NCBI GenBank assembly: GCA_903924465.1
Contig: CAIYBN010000029.1
Location: 1 to 48,155, forward strand
Direction: 5' to 3'
Source: an uncultured Myxococcales bacterium
Lineage (GTDB): Bacteria > Myxococcota_A > UBA9042
DNA: 48,155 bases
Part shown: positions 1-8,224 of the stretch, one piece after another
Layout of the letters: the number at the start of each line of letters is the position of its first letter
Numbering within the stretch: the first letter of the stretch is position 1
The notes under the pieces: model-generated
The model's input: only the letters and a program-made list of their open reading frames with translations
What the model was told of the DNA's origin: nothing
Database searches by the model: none
Made by a program: the position numbers and the translations under genes

Positions 1-259
1 CGTGGTCCACGTGCGGCGCCCAAAACGACATCAGCAAAGCGCGATCGGCCGACGAGAGCGCCGTGGTCCTGTAGGTCGTCGCCAGGTCCGCGTGCGCGGT
101 CACGAGTTGATTGACGGTTTCCACATCCCGGATGAGCCGGGTAAGCGCCGCCGCGTCCGCCGGCGTCGGCACCGCGGCGACCTCGCTTTGACAAGCCGCG
201 AGCAGAACGACCAGCGCGATGAGCGGAAAGCGGCGACCACGCCGAGTCAAAGCCTGCAT
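1..259 (-). CDS. Putative lipoprotein, C-terminus cut by window edge
   Basis: This reading frame starts at an ATG at 259 preceded by a GGAGGA ribosome binding site and runs off the left edge of the window, so only the first 86 residues are visible. The N-terminus has an Arg-rich start, a hydrophobic core and a lipobox LLAAC with Cys23, so the product should be an exported lipoprotein. The mature part seen here is helical and Ala-rich and shows no domain I recognise. It begins 15 bases after the stop of the rhodanese-thioredoxin lipoprotein gene, so the two are probably co-transcribed. The function is unknown. Confidence 0.7.
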   Translation of the reverse strand, partial: MQALTRRGRRFPLIALVVLLAACQSEVAAVPTPADAAALTRLIRDVETVNQLVTAHADLATTYRTTALSSADRALLMSFWAPHVDH

Positions 260-274
260 GAATCCTCCGTCCAC

Positions 275-1072
275 TTACGGACGCGCCAATTCCGCCTCCA
301 GAATCTCCTTGCCCATCTCACCGGACTTCCGCCAGCGCTCCTTGCCATCGACGTACAGCACAAAGACGGGCACGCCCTGAATCTTTTCGCGCTGGGCAAG
401 CGCCTCACTCTGTTCCACGTCGACTTGCAGCAGCTTCGCCTTGCCCGCCCAGGTTTGCGCAAGCGCGTCCATCACCGGCGCCATCTTCCGGCACGGCGTG
501 CACCACGGCGTGTGGTAGTCGACGAGCACGCGCTTTTCCGTCTTCAGCACGGCGTCCAGCGCGTCCGTCGTCATCGCGTTCACGCCATTTGCGGCGACCG
601 GCGTCGCGGAACGGTCGATCGGCAGGCCAGCACTTGCCCACGCGCCGATGCCGCCGTCCAGGTTGTACACCTCCTTGAAGCCTTGCTGTGCAAGCACCGA
701 AGCCGCCGCGGCGCTGCGGTGCCCGGAGGCGCAGTACACGAAAATCGCCTTGTCTTTGGACATCAAGGCGATCTTCTGGGCGAAGCGCTCGTCGTTGAGG
801 CTGATGACGGTCGCGTCGGGCAAGTGGCCGCGCGCGACCTCGCCGGGTGTCCGAACGTCCAGGACAATTCCGCCTTTTTCTGCTGCCAGCTTTTGGAACG
901 TCTGCGCGTCGACGGTCGCCAGCTTTGGCGTGGCCGTGGCCGCTTGGGCGGGCTGCGCTGCCTGAGCGACCGGTGGCGTTGGATTTGGCTGCGAATTCTC
1001 CGCGGTCTTTGTGCAAGCCGAGGTGATGGCCAACAGGCTGAGCATCGCCAGAGTGGGGGAAAGGTGGGGCAT
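275..1072 (-). CDS. Rhodanese-thioredoxin fusion lipoprotein
   Basis: This 265-residue protein has a signal sequence with a lipobox ending at Cys20, a Pro/Ala-rich linker, a rhodanese domain (about 50-155) with the active-site loop CASGHR and nucleophile Cys114, and a thioredoxin domain (about 165-265) with WCTPC (Cys191, Cys194) and a cis-proline near 235. Rhodaneses carry sulfane sulfur on a cysteine and thioredoxins reduce disulfides or persulfides, so the fusion could move and discharge sulfur, or repair thiols, in the periplasm. The start at 1072 is chosen over an in-frame upstream codon at 1102 because AGGAG sits just before it and the signal peptide starts there. It is transcribed divergently from the RND efflux operon. 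The domain calls are firm; the substrate is unknown. Confidence 0.88.
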   Translation of the reverse strand: MPHLSPTLAMLSLLAITSACTKTAENSQPNPTPPVAQAAQPAQAATATPKLATVDAQTFQKLAAEKGGIVLDVRTPGEVARGHLPDATVISLNDERFAQKIALMSKDKAIFVYCASGHRSAAAASVLAQQGFKEVYNLDGGIGAWASAGLPIDRSATPVAANGVNAMTTDALDAVLKTEKRVLVDYHTPWCTPCRKMAPVMDALAQTWAGKAKLLQVDVEQSEALAQREKIQGVPVFVLYVDGKERWRKSGEMGKEILEAELARP

Positions 1073-1392
1073 CTGAACTCCTGTGTGTGGCGCAAAATCC
1101 ACGACGCTCCGATCGGAGCCACGTCACTGCAAAAGGGTGCACGCGACGATGTACGCGTCCGACGATCGGCGCCCTGGAGCGGCAGCACTGGTAAATGTAA
1201 AGTAATGTGTCGATTGCGAAACATGCCGACGAACGTGCGCGATGGCGTGAATAGACCCGAAAGCGAGACGTTGAACACTGACCGGCAACGCCGCTTCGAT
1301 TGCGAATGCGACGTCGGCCACGCCAAGGCAATGCGGCCTTTGACGACTGCGACCGAAACGACACCGCTCACGCGGGATTTGGAGCCTGCAAC
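1073..1392. other. Divergent intergenic region with likely promoters
   Basis: These 320 bases separate the minus-strand rhodanese-thioredoxin gene from the plus-strand efflux operon and contain no convincing gene. The part around 1195-1220 is AT-richer than its surroundings and could hold promoter elements, but I cannot assign -35 and -10 boxes with confidence. A perfect palindrome at 1106-1119 is listed separately. Confidence 0.5.
1106..1119. promoter_or_regulatory. 14-bp perfect palindrome, candidate operator
   Basis: The sequence GCTCCGATCGGAGC is a perfect inverted repeat 34 bases upstream of the rhodanese-thioredoxin start codon and inside the divergent promoter region of the RND efflux operon. 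Its position fits an operator for a dimeric repressor or activator. No regulator gene is visible nearby, so this is a candidate only. Confidence 0.35.
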
Positions 1393-2613
1393 GTGAATAC
1401 TGAACCTCCCTTGAACGCTGCGCCTCACGCGCACCGTGCCCCAAAGCGCTCCGCCGGCGGCTGGCGTGTCTCCGCTGTGATCGTCGCCATCGTCGTCGCC
1501 GTGCTGGGGCTGGGCGCGTACCTGATCCGGCATTCGGAGGCGCAGACCAACAAAGTCGCGCTCGCTTCGTCACCCAAGCCGGTGACAGCCATCGCTGCCG
1601 TAGCGAAGGATTTTCAGCCAACACGGACGTACGTCGGCACGTTGGAGGCTTGGCTGTCTGCGAGCGTTGGGCCGCAAATGGTCTCTGCCTACGTCGATAC
1701 GGTGCTGGTCAGACCCGGCGCCATCGTCAAGCGCGGCGATGTTTTGGCGACGTTGGACTGCCGAGGCACCAGCGCGGAAAGCCAGACCGTCGCCATGGAA
1801 GCGCGCGCCATCGACGCGCGGCAGAAGGCGCTTGCGGTCGAGTCGGCGCGGCTGAAGTCGCTTGTCGCGGGGCAGTTCGTGTCCGCCAACGAAGCCGAGC
1901 AAAAGGCCGCACAAACGACAGCGGAGCAGGCGCGGCTGGAGGCGGCCAAGTCCAAGTTGACGCACAGCAATCTCGAAGTGAGCGACTGCGTGTTGCGCGC
2001 GCCCTTTGACGGTGAAGTTTCGACACGCGCGATGGATCCGGGCGCGTTTGTGCGACCAGGCGTGGCGATTGTGTCGCTTGTGGACCGCAGCACGGTGCGC
2101 TTGGCAGCGGATGCGCCTGAGGTGGACTTTGACGTCGTCGCGCCCGGTCGGAACGTCCGAATCCGCCTGAGCGCGACGAAGCAGGAACTTGTGGGCACCG
2201 TTGCGCGGCGATCGCCTGCCGCAGACCCCGCGACTCGGTCGGTGCATTTTGAAGTCGATCTGGTCGACGCTGAACGCCACATTCCCATTGGCACGACCGG
2301 CGAGGCTGAGTTGGACGTCGGTTCCGCGATCCCGGCGGCAGAGATCCCGCTGTATGCGGCGTCGGTGCGCGGCAAGAAGGCGACCGTCTTTGTGATTGAG
2401 GGCGACGTCGCGAAGGCGCTCACGGTCAACGTACTCGGTGAAAGCGGTGGCAGCCTGTTTGTCGATCTTGCGCTGAAGCCTGGCGCACTCGTGGTAACCG
2501 AGGGGCGAGCGCTGCTGACCAACGGCGATCGCGTGACCTACAAAGTCGAAAAGGCGGTCGCAGCAACGGTCGTTTCCCCACCTGTTGCAGCGACGCCGGA
2601 GGTGAAGCCATGA
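1393..2613 (+). CDS. RND efflux periplasmic adaptor (membrane fusion protein)
   Basis: The product is the adaptor of a tripartite efflux pump, linking the inner-membrane RND protein to the outer-membrane channel. From the chosen GTG start (GGAG 8 bases upstream) it is 406 residues. It has a short N-terminal tail, one membrane anchor (about 22-41), then the typical adaptor order of a lipoyl-like half motif (GAIVKRGDVLATLDC), a long Ala/Glu-rich helical hairpin, the second lipoyl half (FDGEVSTRAMDPGAFV) and beta-barrel and membrane-proximal domains. An in-frame ATG at 1300 would add 31 residues without signal character. The stop overlaps the pump gene in ATGA, showing translational coupling. 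The substrate is not predictable from this subunit. Confidence 0.9.
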   Translation: MNTEPPLNAAPHAHRAPKRSAGGWRVSAVIVAIVVAVLGLGAYLIRHSEAQTNKVALASSPKPVTAIAAVAKDFQPTRTYVGTLEAWLSASVGPQMVSAYVDTVLVRPGAIVKRGDVLATLDCRGTSAESQTVAMEARAIDARQKALAVESARLKSLVAGQFVSANEAEQKAAQTTAEQARLEAAKSKLTHSNLEVSDCVLRAPFDGEVSTRAMDPGAFVRPGVAIVSLVDRSTVRLAADAPEVDFDVVAPGRNVRIRLSATKQELVGTVARRSPAADPATRSVHFEVDLVDAERHIPIGTTGEAELDVGSAIPAAEIPLYAASVRGKKATVFVIEGDVAKALTVNVLGESGGSLFVDLALKPGALVVTEGRALLTNGDRVTYKVEKAVAATVVSPPVAATPEVKP

Positions 2614-5600
2614 CCGAGCTTTCCCTTCGCAATCCCATCGCCGTTCTCATGCTGTGCATCGCGCTTGTCGTCTTTGCCGGTGTCGTCACGCCGCGGATGA
2701 GCGTGGACACATTTCCCGAACTGACACCGCCCGTGCTGGTCGTGGGTACGATGGCGCCAGGCTTGGGGCCCAAAGACGTTGAAAAGACGATCACCTGGCG
2801 CCTTGAAAAGTACGTGAGCGCGACGCCGGGCGTCGATCACGTGGAAAGCGTCTCCCGCAATAATCTCAGCATCGTCTACGTGTGGCTGAACTGGGGCACG
2901 GACTTGAACGCCGCGCAGACGCTGGTGCAGCAGCAAGTCGCGTTTGCCATGTCGGCGGTTCCGAAGTCGCTCGGTGTCTTGCCGCCGTTCGTCCTACAGT
3001 ACGACCCGTCCAACGCGCCGGTGGTGCAAGTCGCTGTCACCGGCGGTGGGCTGTCCGGACCGCAACTCTACGATTACGCGCTGAACCAGATCGAGCCGAT
3101 TCTGGAGGGCATTCCGGGCGTGGCGAGCGCGTCCATCAACGGCGGAAGGCAGCGGCAAATCAACATCGTCGTCGACCCGGTCAAGGCGCAGGCGCGCGGG
3201 CTGACGTCGTCGGATGTTGCTGCAGCGGTGCGCGACTCCAATGCGCTGTTGCCGTCGGGCGAGTTCATCTCGCCCAAATTTGATGCCAACGTGTACACAA
3301 ATGCGATTCCAAAGCTTGTCGAGACGCTCGGGGAGGCGCCCGTGAAGGTCGTGGGAACCAAGGCGGTGCTGATTCAAGACGTGGCAAAGGTCGAGGACGG
3401 CGGTGCGCCGGAGACCCAGGCTGTCGCAGTCGGCGGCCAGAATGCCGTGTACTTGAACGTGCTGCGGGTGCCCGGTGGCAACACGATCGCGATCGTCGAT
3501 GCGGTGAAGGACGCCGTGAAGAACCTGAAGAACCTACCAACCGGCTTACGCGTCGAGCCCGTTTTTGACCAGTCCACCTTCGTGCGCACCACGTATTCGG
3601 GCCTGAAGAAGGAGATTATCCAAGCGCTCTTCCTGATTGGCCTCGTGATTCTGCTGTTTCTGCAAAGCGTGCGCGGCACGATCATCGTTTCCGTCGCCAT
3701 TCCGCTGTCGTTTGCCGTCACGCTGATTGTCCTGTACGCAACCGGCCAGACGCTGAACGCGTTCACCTTGGGTGGTTTGACGCTGGCGATGGGACGCTTG
3801 GTCGATGACGCGGTCGTGGTGCTGGAGGCGATTCACCGGGAGCAGCGGATGGGCAAGTCGCCGATGGCTGCCGCGCGCGATGGCGCGAATTCTGTGGCGC
3901 TGCCCGTGCTCGCGTCCACGCTGACGACCATGGCCGTGCTCCTGCCCGTGCTGCTTTTGGCCGGGCTGGCCAAGAAGCTCTTTGCCCCGCTGGCGCTGAC
4001 GGTCGCCGTGGCGATGATCGCGTCCTACTTCGTCTCGATGTCCGTCACGCCGGTCGCCTGCCGCTACTTCCTCGGTCATGGCGAACACGGTCGTGTTGGC
4101 AAGGCCGTTCAGGGCTTCATTGATGGCATTGCGAATCGCTACGCCCGCACGCTTGCGCTTGTCCTGCCGCACCGCGCGGTCGTCCTCGCGGCGTCGTTGC
4201 TCCTGGTCTTGGCCAGCGGCTGGGCGGCGCAGCGTTTGCCGAGCACGTTCTTTCCGGAAATCGACGAGTCCATGGAGCGCATCTACGTCCGCCTGGCGCC
4301 GGGCATGTCGTTGACGGAGTCGGCGCAGCGCATGAACGAAATGGGCAACCTGCTGGCCAAGGAACTCCCCAAGGACACGGTGAAGCTGGTGCTGACCAAC
4401 GTTGGTGCGCCCAACAACGCCCGCAGCGCGATGACAAGTCCGAATGCGGGGCCGCACATGGGCTTCATCCGGCTGGCGCTGACGTCGCCGGAAGAGCGCA
4501 CGCTGAACCAGCGCGAACTGGCCGACAAGGTCCGGGAAATCCTCAACCGGGCGTATCCAGGCGCGGAGATGCTGCAGTGGCCGGGCGGCTTGGTCGCGAG
4601 TGTGTTTGCCAACGGCTTTATCGCGCCGATCGTGCTGGAACTGCGCGGCGAAAATCTGGACGATCTCAACGCCCAAGCGAAAGCGGTCGCAGAAGTGGCG
4701 CGGACGGTGCCGGGCGTGCGCGACGTCTATCCGTCGCTGCAGATGGATTATCCTGAAATTCGCGTGGATACGGAGCGACACAAGGCGGGATTGGTCGGTG
4801 TGACGTCCCAGGATGCCGCGCAGACGACACTGGAGGCGACGCTGGGCAACATCAACCGTCCGAGCGTGTGGATCGACCCGAAGAATGGCCAGTCGTACTA
4901 CGTGGTGACCTATTACGACGGCAAGAAAGTGGTGGACACGAATGCACTCAGCCAATTACCGGTGAAAATTGCCCCGGGCGGCAAGGCGGTGGCGCTGGGC
5001 GCGTACGCGGACATTCACCGTTCGGTCGGTCCGATCGCCGTGGAGCGCAACCAGCTGCAGCGGGCGGCGCACGTGCTGATGCAGACCGAAGGCCGCGATA
5101 TCGGCAGCGTGGCGGCGGATCTGGAGAAGGCGCTGCAGGCGGATCCACGCACGCGCGACATCAAGACCAACTTCGTTGGGCAGGTGCAGTTGATGCGCAC
5201 CACGTTCTCAGGCCTCGGACTGGCGCTCGGGCTGGCCGTGATGGTCGTGTTCATGATCATGGCGGCGCAGTTCAAGTCCTTGCGGCTGCCGTTCGTGATG
5301 CTGTTTACGATCCCGGTGTCGCTCGTCGGCATCGTGCTGGCCCTGATGGCGGCAGGCCAGGGCTTCTCGATCACGGCGCTCATGGGCATCCTGATGGTCA
5401 TCGGCATTGCAGTGTCCAACGGCATCTTGCTCGTCGACGACGCGAACCGGAGGTTCAATGAAGGGACGAGTGCGCTCGATTCGATCATCGCTGCGGCCCG
5501 TTCGCGCTTTGTGCCCATCGCGATGACGAGTCTGGCCACCGTGATCGGCCTGATTCCGACGGCGATGGGCCTGGAGCCGGGCTCGGAGGCGAACCAGCCA

Positions 5601-5738
5601 CTCGCGTTGGCAGTGGTCGGCGGGCTGACGTCGTCGACGTTCCTGTCGCTGTTCCTCGTGCCGGTGATGTTCCTTCTGTTCGCCAAACGCGCCGCATCTG
5701 AGGAAGAACATTTGCCGCTCGTCGAGGTGCACACATGA
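2610..5738 (+). CDS. RND-family inner-membrane efflux pump
   Basis: This 1042-residue protein has the full length and topology of an RND transporter: a first membrane helix near residues 9-28, a large periplasmic loop, a block of helices around 335-490, a second periplasmic loop, and a closing block near 865-1030. The proton-relay region in the fourth helix reads GRLVDDAVVVLEAIHRE, with Asp399, Asp400 and Glu406, matching the conserved paired aspartates. The overall pattern is nearer to the HAE1 drug/lipophile group than to the CusA metal group, since I do not see an obvious Met-based metal relay, but this is a weak call. The gene overlaps its neighbours in ATGA on both sides, so adaptor, pump and stress protein are made together. 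Confidence 0.93.
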   Translation: MTELSLRNPIAVLMLCIALVVFAGVVTPRMSVDTFPELTPPVLVVGTMAPGLGPKDVEKTITWRLEKYVSATPGVDHVESVSRNNLSIVYVWLNWGTDLNAAQTLVQQQVAFAMSAVPKSLGVLPPFVLQYDPSNAPVVQVAVTGGGLSGPQLYDYALNQIEPILEGIPGVASASINGGRQRQINIVVDPVKAQARGLTSSDVAAAVRDSNALLPSGEFISPKFDANVYTNAIPKLVETLGEAPVKVVGTKAVLIQDVAKVEDGGAPETQAVAVGGQNAVYLNVLRVPGGNTIAIVDAVKDAVKNLKNLPTGLRVEPVFDQSTFVRTTYSGLKKEIIQALFLIGLVILLFLQSVRGTIIVSVAIPLSFAVTLIVLYATGQTLNAFTLGGLTLAMGRLVDDAVVVLEAIHREQRMGKSPMAAARDGANSVALPVLASTLTTMAVLLPVLLLAGLAKKLFAPLALTVAVAMIASYFVSMSVTPVACRYFLGHGEHGRVGKAVQGFIDGIANRYARTLALVLPHRAVVLAASLLLVLASGWAAQRLPSTFFPEIDESMERIYVRLAPGMSLTESAQRMNEMGNLLAKELPKDTVKLVLTNVGAPNNARSAMTSPNAGPHMGFIRLALTSPEERTLNQRELADKVREILNRAYPGAEMLQWPGGLVASVFANGFIAPIVLELRGENLDDLNAQAKAVAEVARTVPGVRDVYPSLQMDYPEIRVDTERHKAGLVGVTSQDAAQTTLEATLGNINRPSVWIDPKNGQSYYVVTYYDGKKVVDTNALSQLPVKIAPGGKAVALGAYADIHRSVGPIAVERNQLQRAAHVLMQTEGRDIGSVAADLEKALQADPRTRDIKTNFVGQVQLMRTTFSGLGLALGLAVMVVFMIMAAQFKSLRLPFVMLFTIPVSLVGIVLALMAAGQGFSITALMGILMVIGIAVSNGILLVDDANRRFNEGTSALDSIIAAARSRFVPIAMTSLATVIGLIPTAMGLEPGSEANQPLALAVVGGLTSSTFLSLFLVPVMFLLFAKRAASEEEHLPLVEVHT

Positions 5739-6184
5739 TTCGCAAAATTCTCGTCGCGTTAGACGACACGCCAATTTCTCCACGCGTTCTCTCGGCCGCG
5801 AGCGAAATTGCTGAGCGGTTTGACGCGGAATTGCACTTGGTGCGCGCGCTGGATGTGCCGCCGGAGTTCCCCGCCGCGGCGGCCGACGCGGATCCTCATG
5901 ACGCGCTTCCGGCATTCCTGACTGCCCGGGCGCGCGAATCCATGGCGGCGTTGACGGCCGGCAACGCGCGGGCCGCACTGCATCCGCTGACAATCGAGGC
6001 CGGCGATCCTTGGCATGTGATCCAAGCGGCGGGCGAGCGTCTCGGGGTCGATCTCATCGTCATCGGCAGCCACGTCTTTGGTTGGACCGACCGCCTCCTC
6101 GGATCGGTCGCGGGGCATTTGGCCAACCAAGGACACATCAACGTTCTGGTCGTTCGTCCTGCGCGAGATGCCGCAGGCAAATAG
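5735..6184 (+). CDS. Universal stress protein (UspA family)
   Basis: The 149-residue product starts with the typical MIRKILVALDDTPIS strand and ends with the nucleotide-binding loop: GSHVFGWTDRLLGSVAGH followed by a strand rich in Val (INVLVVRP). This matches the G-x2-G-x9-G-S/T ATP-binding pattern of UspA proteins only in part, so ATP binding is likely but not certain. It is a cytoplasmic single-domain protein of normal length. Its start overlaps the stop of the RND pump in ATGA and the channel gene follows 40 bases later, so it is embedded in the efflux operon. A role in sensing stress or energy state for the pump is inference. Confidence 0.88.
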   Translation: MIRKILVALDDTPISPRVLSAASEIAERFDAELHLVRALDVPPEFPAAAADADPHDALPAFLTARARESMAALTAGNARAALHPLTIEAGDPWHVIQAAGERLGVDLIVIGSHVFGWTDRLLGSVAGHLANQGHINVLVVRPARDAAGK

Positions 6185-6224
6185 CCTTCTTCGGACACGC
6201 CTCAGCTGCGTCGTCAAGGTCATC

Positions 6225-7634
6225 ATGGGTTGGAAAAATTGGCTCCCAGTATCTGCAGTTGTTCTGCTTCCGGCGCTTGCTTCGGCACAAGTTTCGGCGG
6301 GTCCAGCTGTCCATGCTGTAACGCTCGATCAGGCGTTGACGTTCGCTCGCACGCATCACGTCGACCTCGCCGTCGTCAAAGCCCGTGTCGCTGCTGCCCG
6401 CACCGAAGTCGACGTGCCAGGCGCCCGATGGCAACCAACGGTGGGCGCGACTGGTCAGGTGTTTGGCTACACGGCGAACAATACTACGGCGAGCTACGTC
6501 GGCTCGCCGGTCGTCGATGTCGCCCGTATCAGCAGCACGCGCACCGTGTCCGGTCTGGGCAACTTGGCGCCTGAACCGTCGACGCTCGTAGCAGTTGGCG
6601 TGCGCCAGCTGTTGTACGACGGCGGACTGATTGCGGCGGAACAGACGCTCGCCGATGCGTTGCTGCGGTCAGAAACCGCGACGGCGCGCAGTGCCTGGCT
6701 GGACGTGTCGCTGCAAGTCGAGGAGGCGTGGTTTTCCGTTCAGGCCGCGCATCGCCTGCTCGCCGCAGCGGAACAGGCACGAACCCGCCAGCGCGCGCAT
6801 CGTGACCTCGTGGACGCGTTTGTGCAGAAGAAGATGCGCCCGATGGCGGACTTGACCCGAGAAGACGCCCTGCTCGCCCGCTATGACGTGGACGTGCTCC
6901 AAGCCGAGGCCGGTTTGACCGTTACGCGCGCGCTGCTGGCCGCGGCGATGGGCTCCGATGCGGACCTGGTGGACGCGGTGGACACGCCGGTCCCACTTCC
7001 GCCGTCGCCAAGCCTTGAGCTGGCGGTGCAGCGGGCGATCCAACAGTCGCCGCGCCTGCAGGCCGCTGCGGCACGACTGGAGGCGCAGCAAGCGAGAACC
7101 CGCGTGGAGGAGGTCAAGCGCCGGCCAGAAATCCACGCAACGGCGGGCGTTTCCGCGCAGGCGGGCGGTGCGCCACCCTCCAGTGGGGCAGCGCCATCGC
7201 TCGGCGGCTGGCTGCCAGAAGTGCCCAACTGGTTTGCTGGCGTCGTCTTGAACTGGCCCATCTACGACGGACACCAGAGTGCGGTCATCGCGTCATCTAG
7301 CGCGAGAGAGAGCGTGCTGGCCCGAGAGATCGAGGCGCTGCGCGAGACCCGTCGCGTGGCCGTGCGTCGCGCCTGGTCTGACGTCCAAGCGGCGTTGCAA
7401 CAAGTGCCGGCCATTCAGAAGGCCCGCGATGCGGCACACTTGAACGCGGCTCAGGCGGACGCGCGCCTGCACGCGGGACTGGCAAATGGTCTGGAAGTCG
7501 TCGACGCCGAGACGCGATTGGCCGAGGCAGACATTCTCATTGCGACCGCCGAATTCCAGGCAGCCCGTGCGCGGGCCATTCTTGCCCGTACCATGGCTGA
7601 AGACTGGTATGGCAGCGAGGCAAGTCTGCCGTGA
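6225..7634 (+). CDS. TolC-family outer-membrane efflux channel
   Basis: This 469-residue protein has a cleavable signal peptide (hydrophobic core about residues 7-18, likely cut after ASA near residue 21) followed by two similar halves made of long Ala/Gln/Arg-rich coiled-coil helices and short beta segments, as in TolC-type channels. Each half contains a membrane-strand motif, for example VGVRQLLYDGGLIAAEQTL and VVLNWPIYDGHQSAVIASS. In-frame starts exist upstream, including an ATG inside the stress-protein gene, but only the ATG at 6225 gives a signal peptide; AAGG lies just before it. It completes the tripartite pump with the adaptor and RND genes. Confidence 0.9.
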   Translation: MGWKNWLPVSAVVLLPALASAQVSAGPAVHAVTLDQALTFARTHHVDLAVVKARVAAARTEVDVPGARWQPTVGATGQVFGYTANNTTASYVGSPVVDVARISSTRTVSGLGNLAPEPSTLVAVGVRQLLYDGGLIAAEQTLADALLRSETATARSAWLDVSLQVEEAWFSVQAAHRLLAAAEQARTRQRAHRDLVDAFVQKKMRPMADLTREDALLARYDVDVLQAEAGLTVTRALLAAAMGSDADLVDAVDTPVPLPPSPSLELAVQRAIQQSPRLQAAAARLEAQQARTRVEEVKRRPEIHATAGVSAQAGGAPPSSGAAPSLGGWLPEVPNWFAGVVLNWPIYDGHQSAVIASSSARESVLAREIEALRETRRVAVRRAWSDVQAALQQVPAIQKARDAAHLNAAQADARLHAGLANGLEVVDAETRLAEADILIATAEFQAARARAILARTMAEDWYGSEASLP

Positions 7635-7650
7635 CTTCGCGCCACACAAT

Positions 7651-7679
7651 CGGTAGCCGATATTCGCAGTCAGCTACCG
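7651..7679. terminator. Hairpin between convergent genes, possible terminator
   Basis: CGGTAGC (7651-7657) pairs with GCTACCG (7673-7679) around a 15-base loop. It lies between the ends of the plus-strand channel gene and the minus-strand lipoprotein gene. It lacks a clear T-run on either side, so it may be a processing or stability hairpin rather than an intrinsic terminator. Confidence 0.35.
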
Positions 7680-7691
7680 TTGCGTACTCAC

Positions 7692-7991
7692 TCACATGCC
7701 GCCGTCTTTGCCCTTCCCCATACCGTCGCCCATTCCCATTCCATCGCCTTTGCCCATACCGTCGCCTTTGCCCATGCCATCTGGCATGCCCAGCGCGTCG
7801 CCGGTGACGTCGGTCGTGCTATCGGTCGTCGCGTCCAGATCGGACGCAGCATCGTCCACCTGAGCATCCGCAGCGGTGGTGTCAGCGCTCTGTCCGTCGG
7901 CGGCCTCCATCATGCTGTCTGCGGTTCCACAGGCCGTTGCCGCGAATGCGAGCGCGATGAGACCCGTCGAGAAAATCAGTCTATTCTTCAT
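7692..7991 (-). CDS. Small Met/Gly/Asp-rich lipoprotein
   Basis: The 99-residue product has a signal sequence with lipobox ATAC (Cys21), a middle section rich in Ala, Asp and Thr, and a C-terminal tail from about residue 68 made of repeated D-G-M-G-K-G units with seven methionines in about 32 residues. GGAGG lies six bases before the ATG at 7991. Met-rich periplasmic tails in other families bind Cu(I) or Ag(I); whether this one does is inference. The tail could equally be a disordered spacer. It is the last gene of the long minus-strand run, 48 bases after the SQR-linked small gene. The coding sequence of the tail is a minisatellite, so repeat number may vary between strains. I do not recognise the family. 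Confidence 0.8.
   Translation of the reverse strand: MKNRLIFSTGLIALAFAATACGTADSMMEAADGQSADTTAADAQVDDAASDLDATTDSTTDVTGDALGMPDGMGKGDGMGKGDGMGMGDGMGKGKDGGM
7695..7781 (-). repeat. 18-bp minisatellite encoding DGMGKG units
   Basis: The end of the lipoprotein gene consists of imperfect direct repeats of an 18-base unit (core CCGTCGCCTTTGCCCATA on the plus strand), each coding for one hexapeptide D-G-M-G-K-G or a close variant. In-frame units allow length change without loss of the frame. Confidence 0.75.
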
Positions 7992-8039
7992 GAGAAACCT
8001 CCGTTGTTGTCAGGCCACGTACTTCTGCACTGCGCGAAA

Positions 8040-8222
8040 TCACGACCGCTTCGGGTGATGCCCCATCGCGATAATCCGCACCATTTTGACGTTGATGACG
8101 ATGAACCGGATGAACTGCCAAGGCAGAAACGTTCGGAAGAATCGCGTTGTCGCTGTCGGCTTGGTCACCGTCAGCCAGTGCTCGTCGCGCCCCATCGGCC
8201 TCGTACTTTTTGGACTTGTCAT
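8040..8222 (-). CDS. 60-residue basic amphipathic protein coupled to SQR
   Basis: The ATG at 8222 lies two bases after the SQR stop codon, with GGAG inside the end of the SQR gene, so translation is coupled. The 60 residues are basic and contain an aromatic, hydrophobic stretch about residues 28-52 (FFRTFLPWQFIRF then VINVKMVRIIAMGHH) with regularly placed Arg and Lys. This looks like a membrane-surface or membrane-inserting helix. SQR enzymes bind the membrane from one face, so this protein may anchor or modulate it; that is inference. A longer frame starting at 8303 inside SQR is less likely. I do not recognise the family. Confidence 0.65.
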   Translation of the reverse strand: MTSPKSTRPMGRDEHWLTVTKPTATTRFFRTFLPWQFIRFIVINVKMVRIIAMGHHPKRS

Positions 8223-8224
8223 GG

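Noticed and set aside
2610..5738. CusA-type copper pump
   Set aside because: No clear Met relay was visible in the translation and no CusF-like or copper regulator gene lies next to it, so only a general RND call is made.
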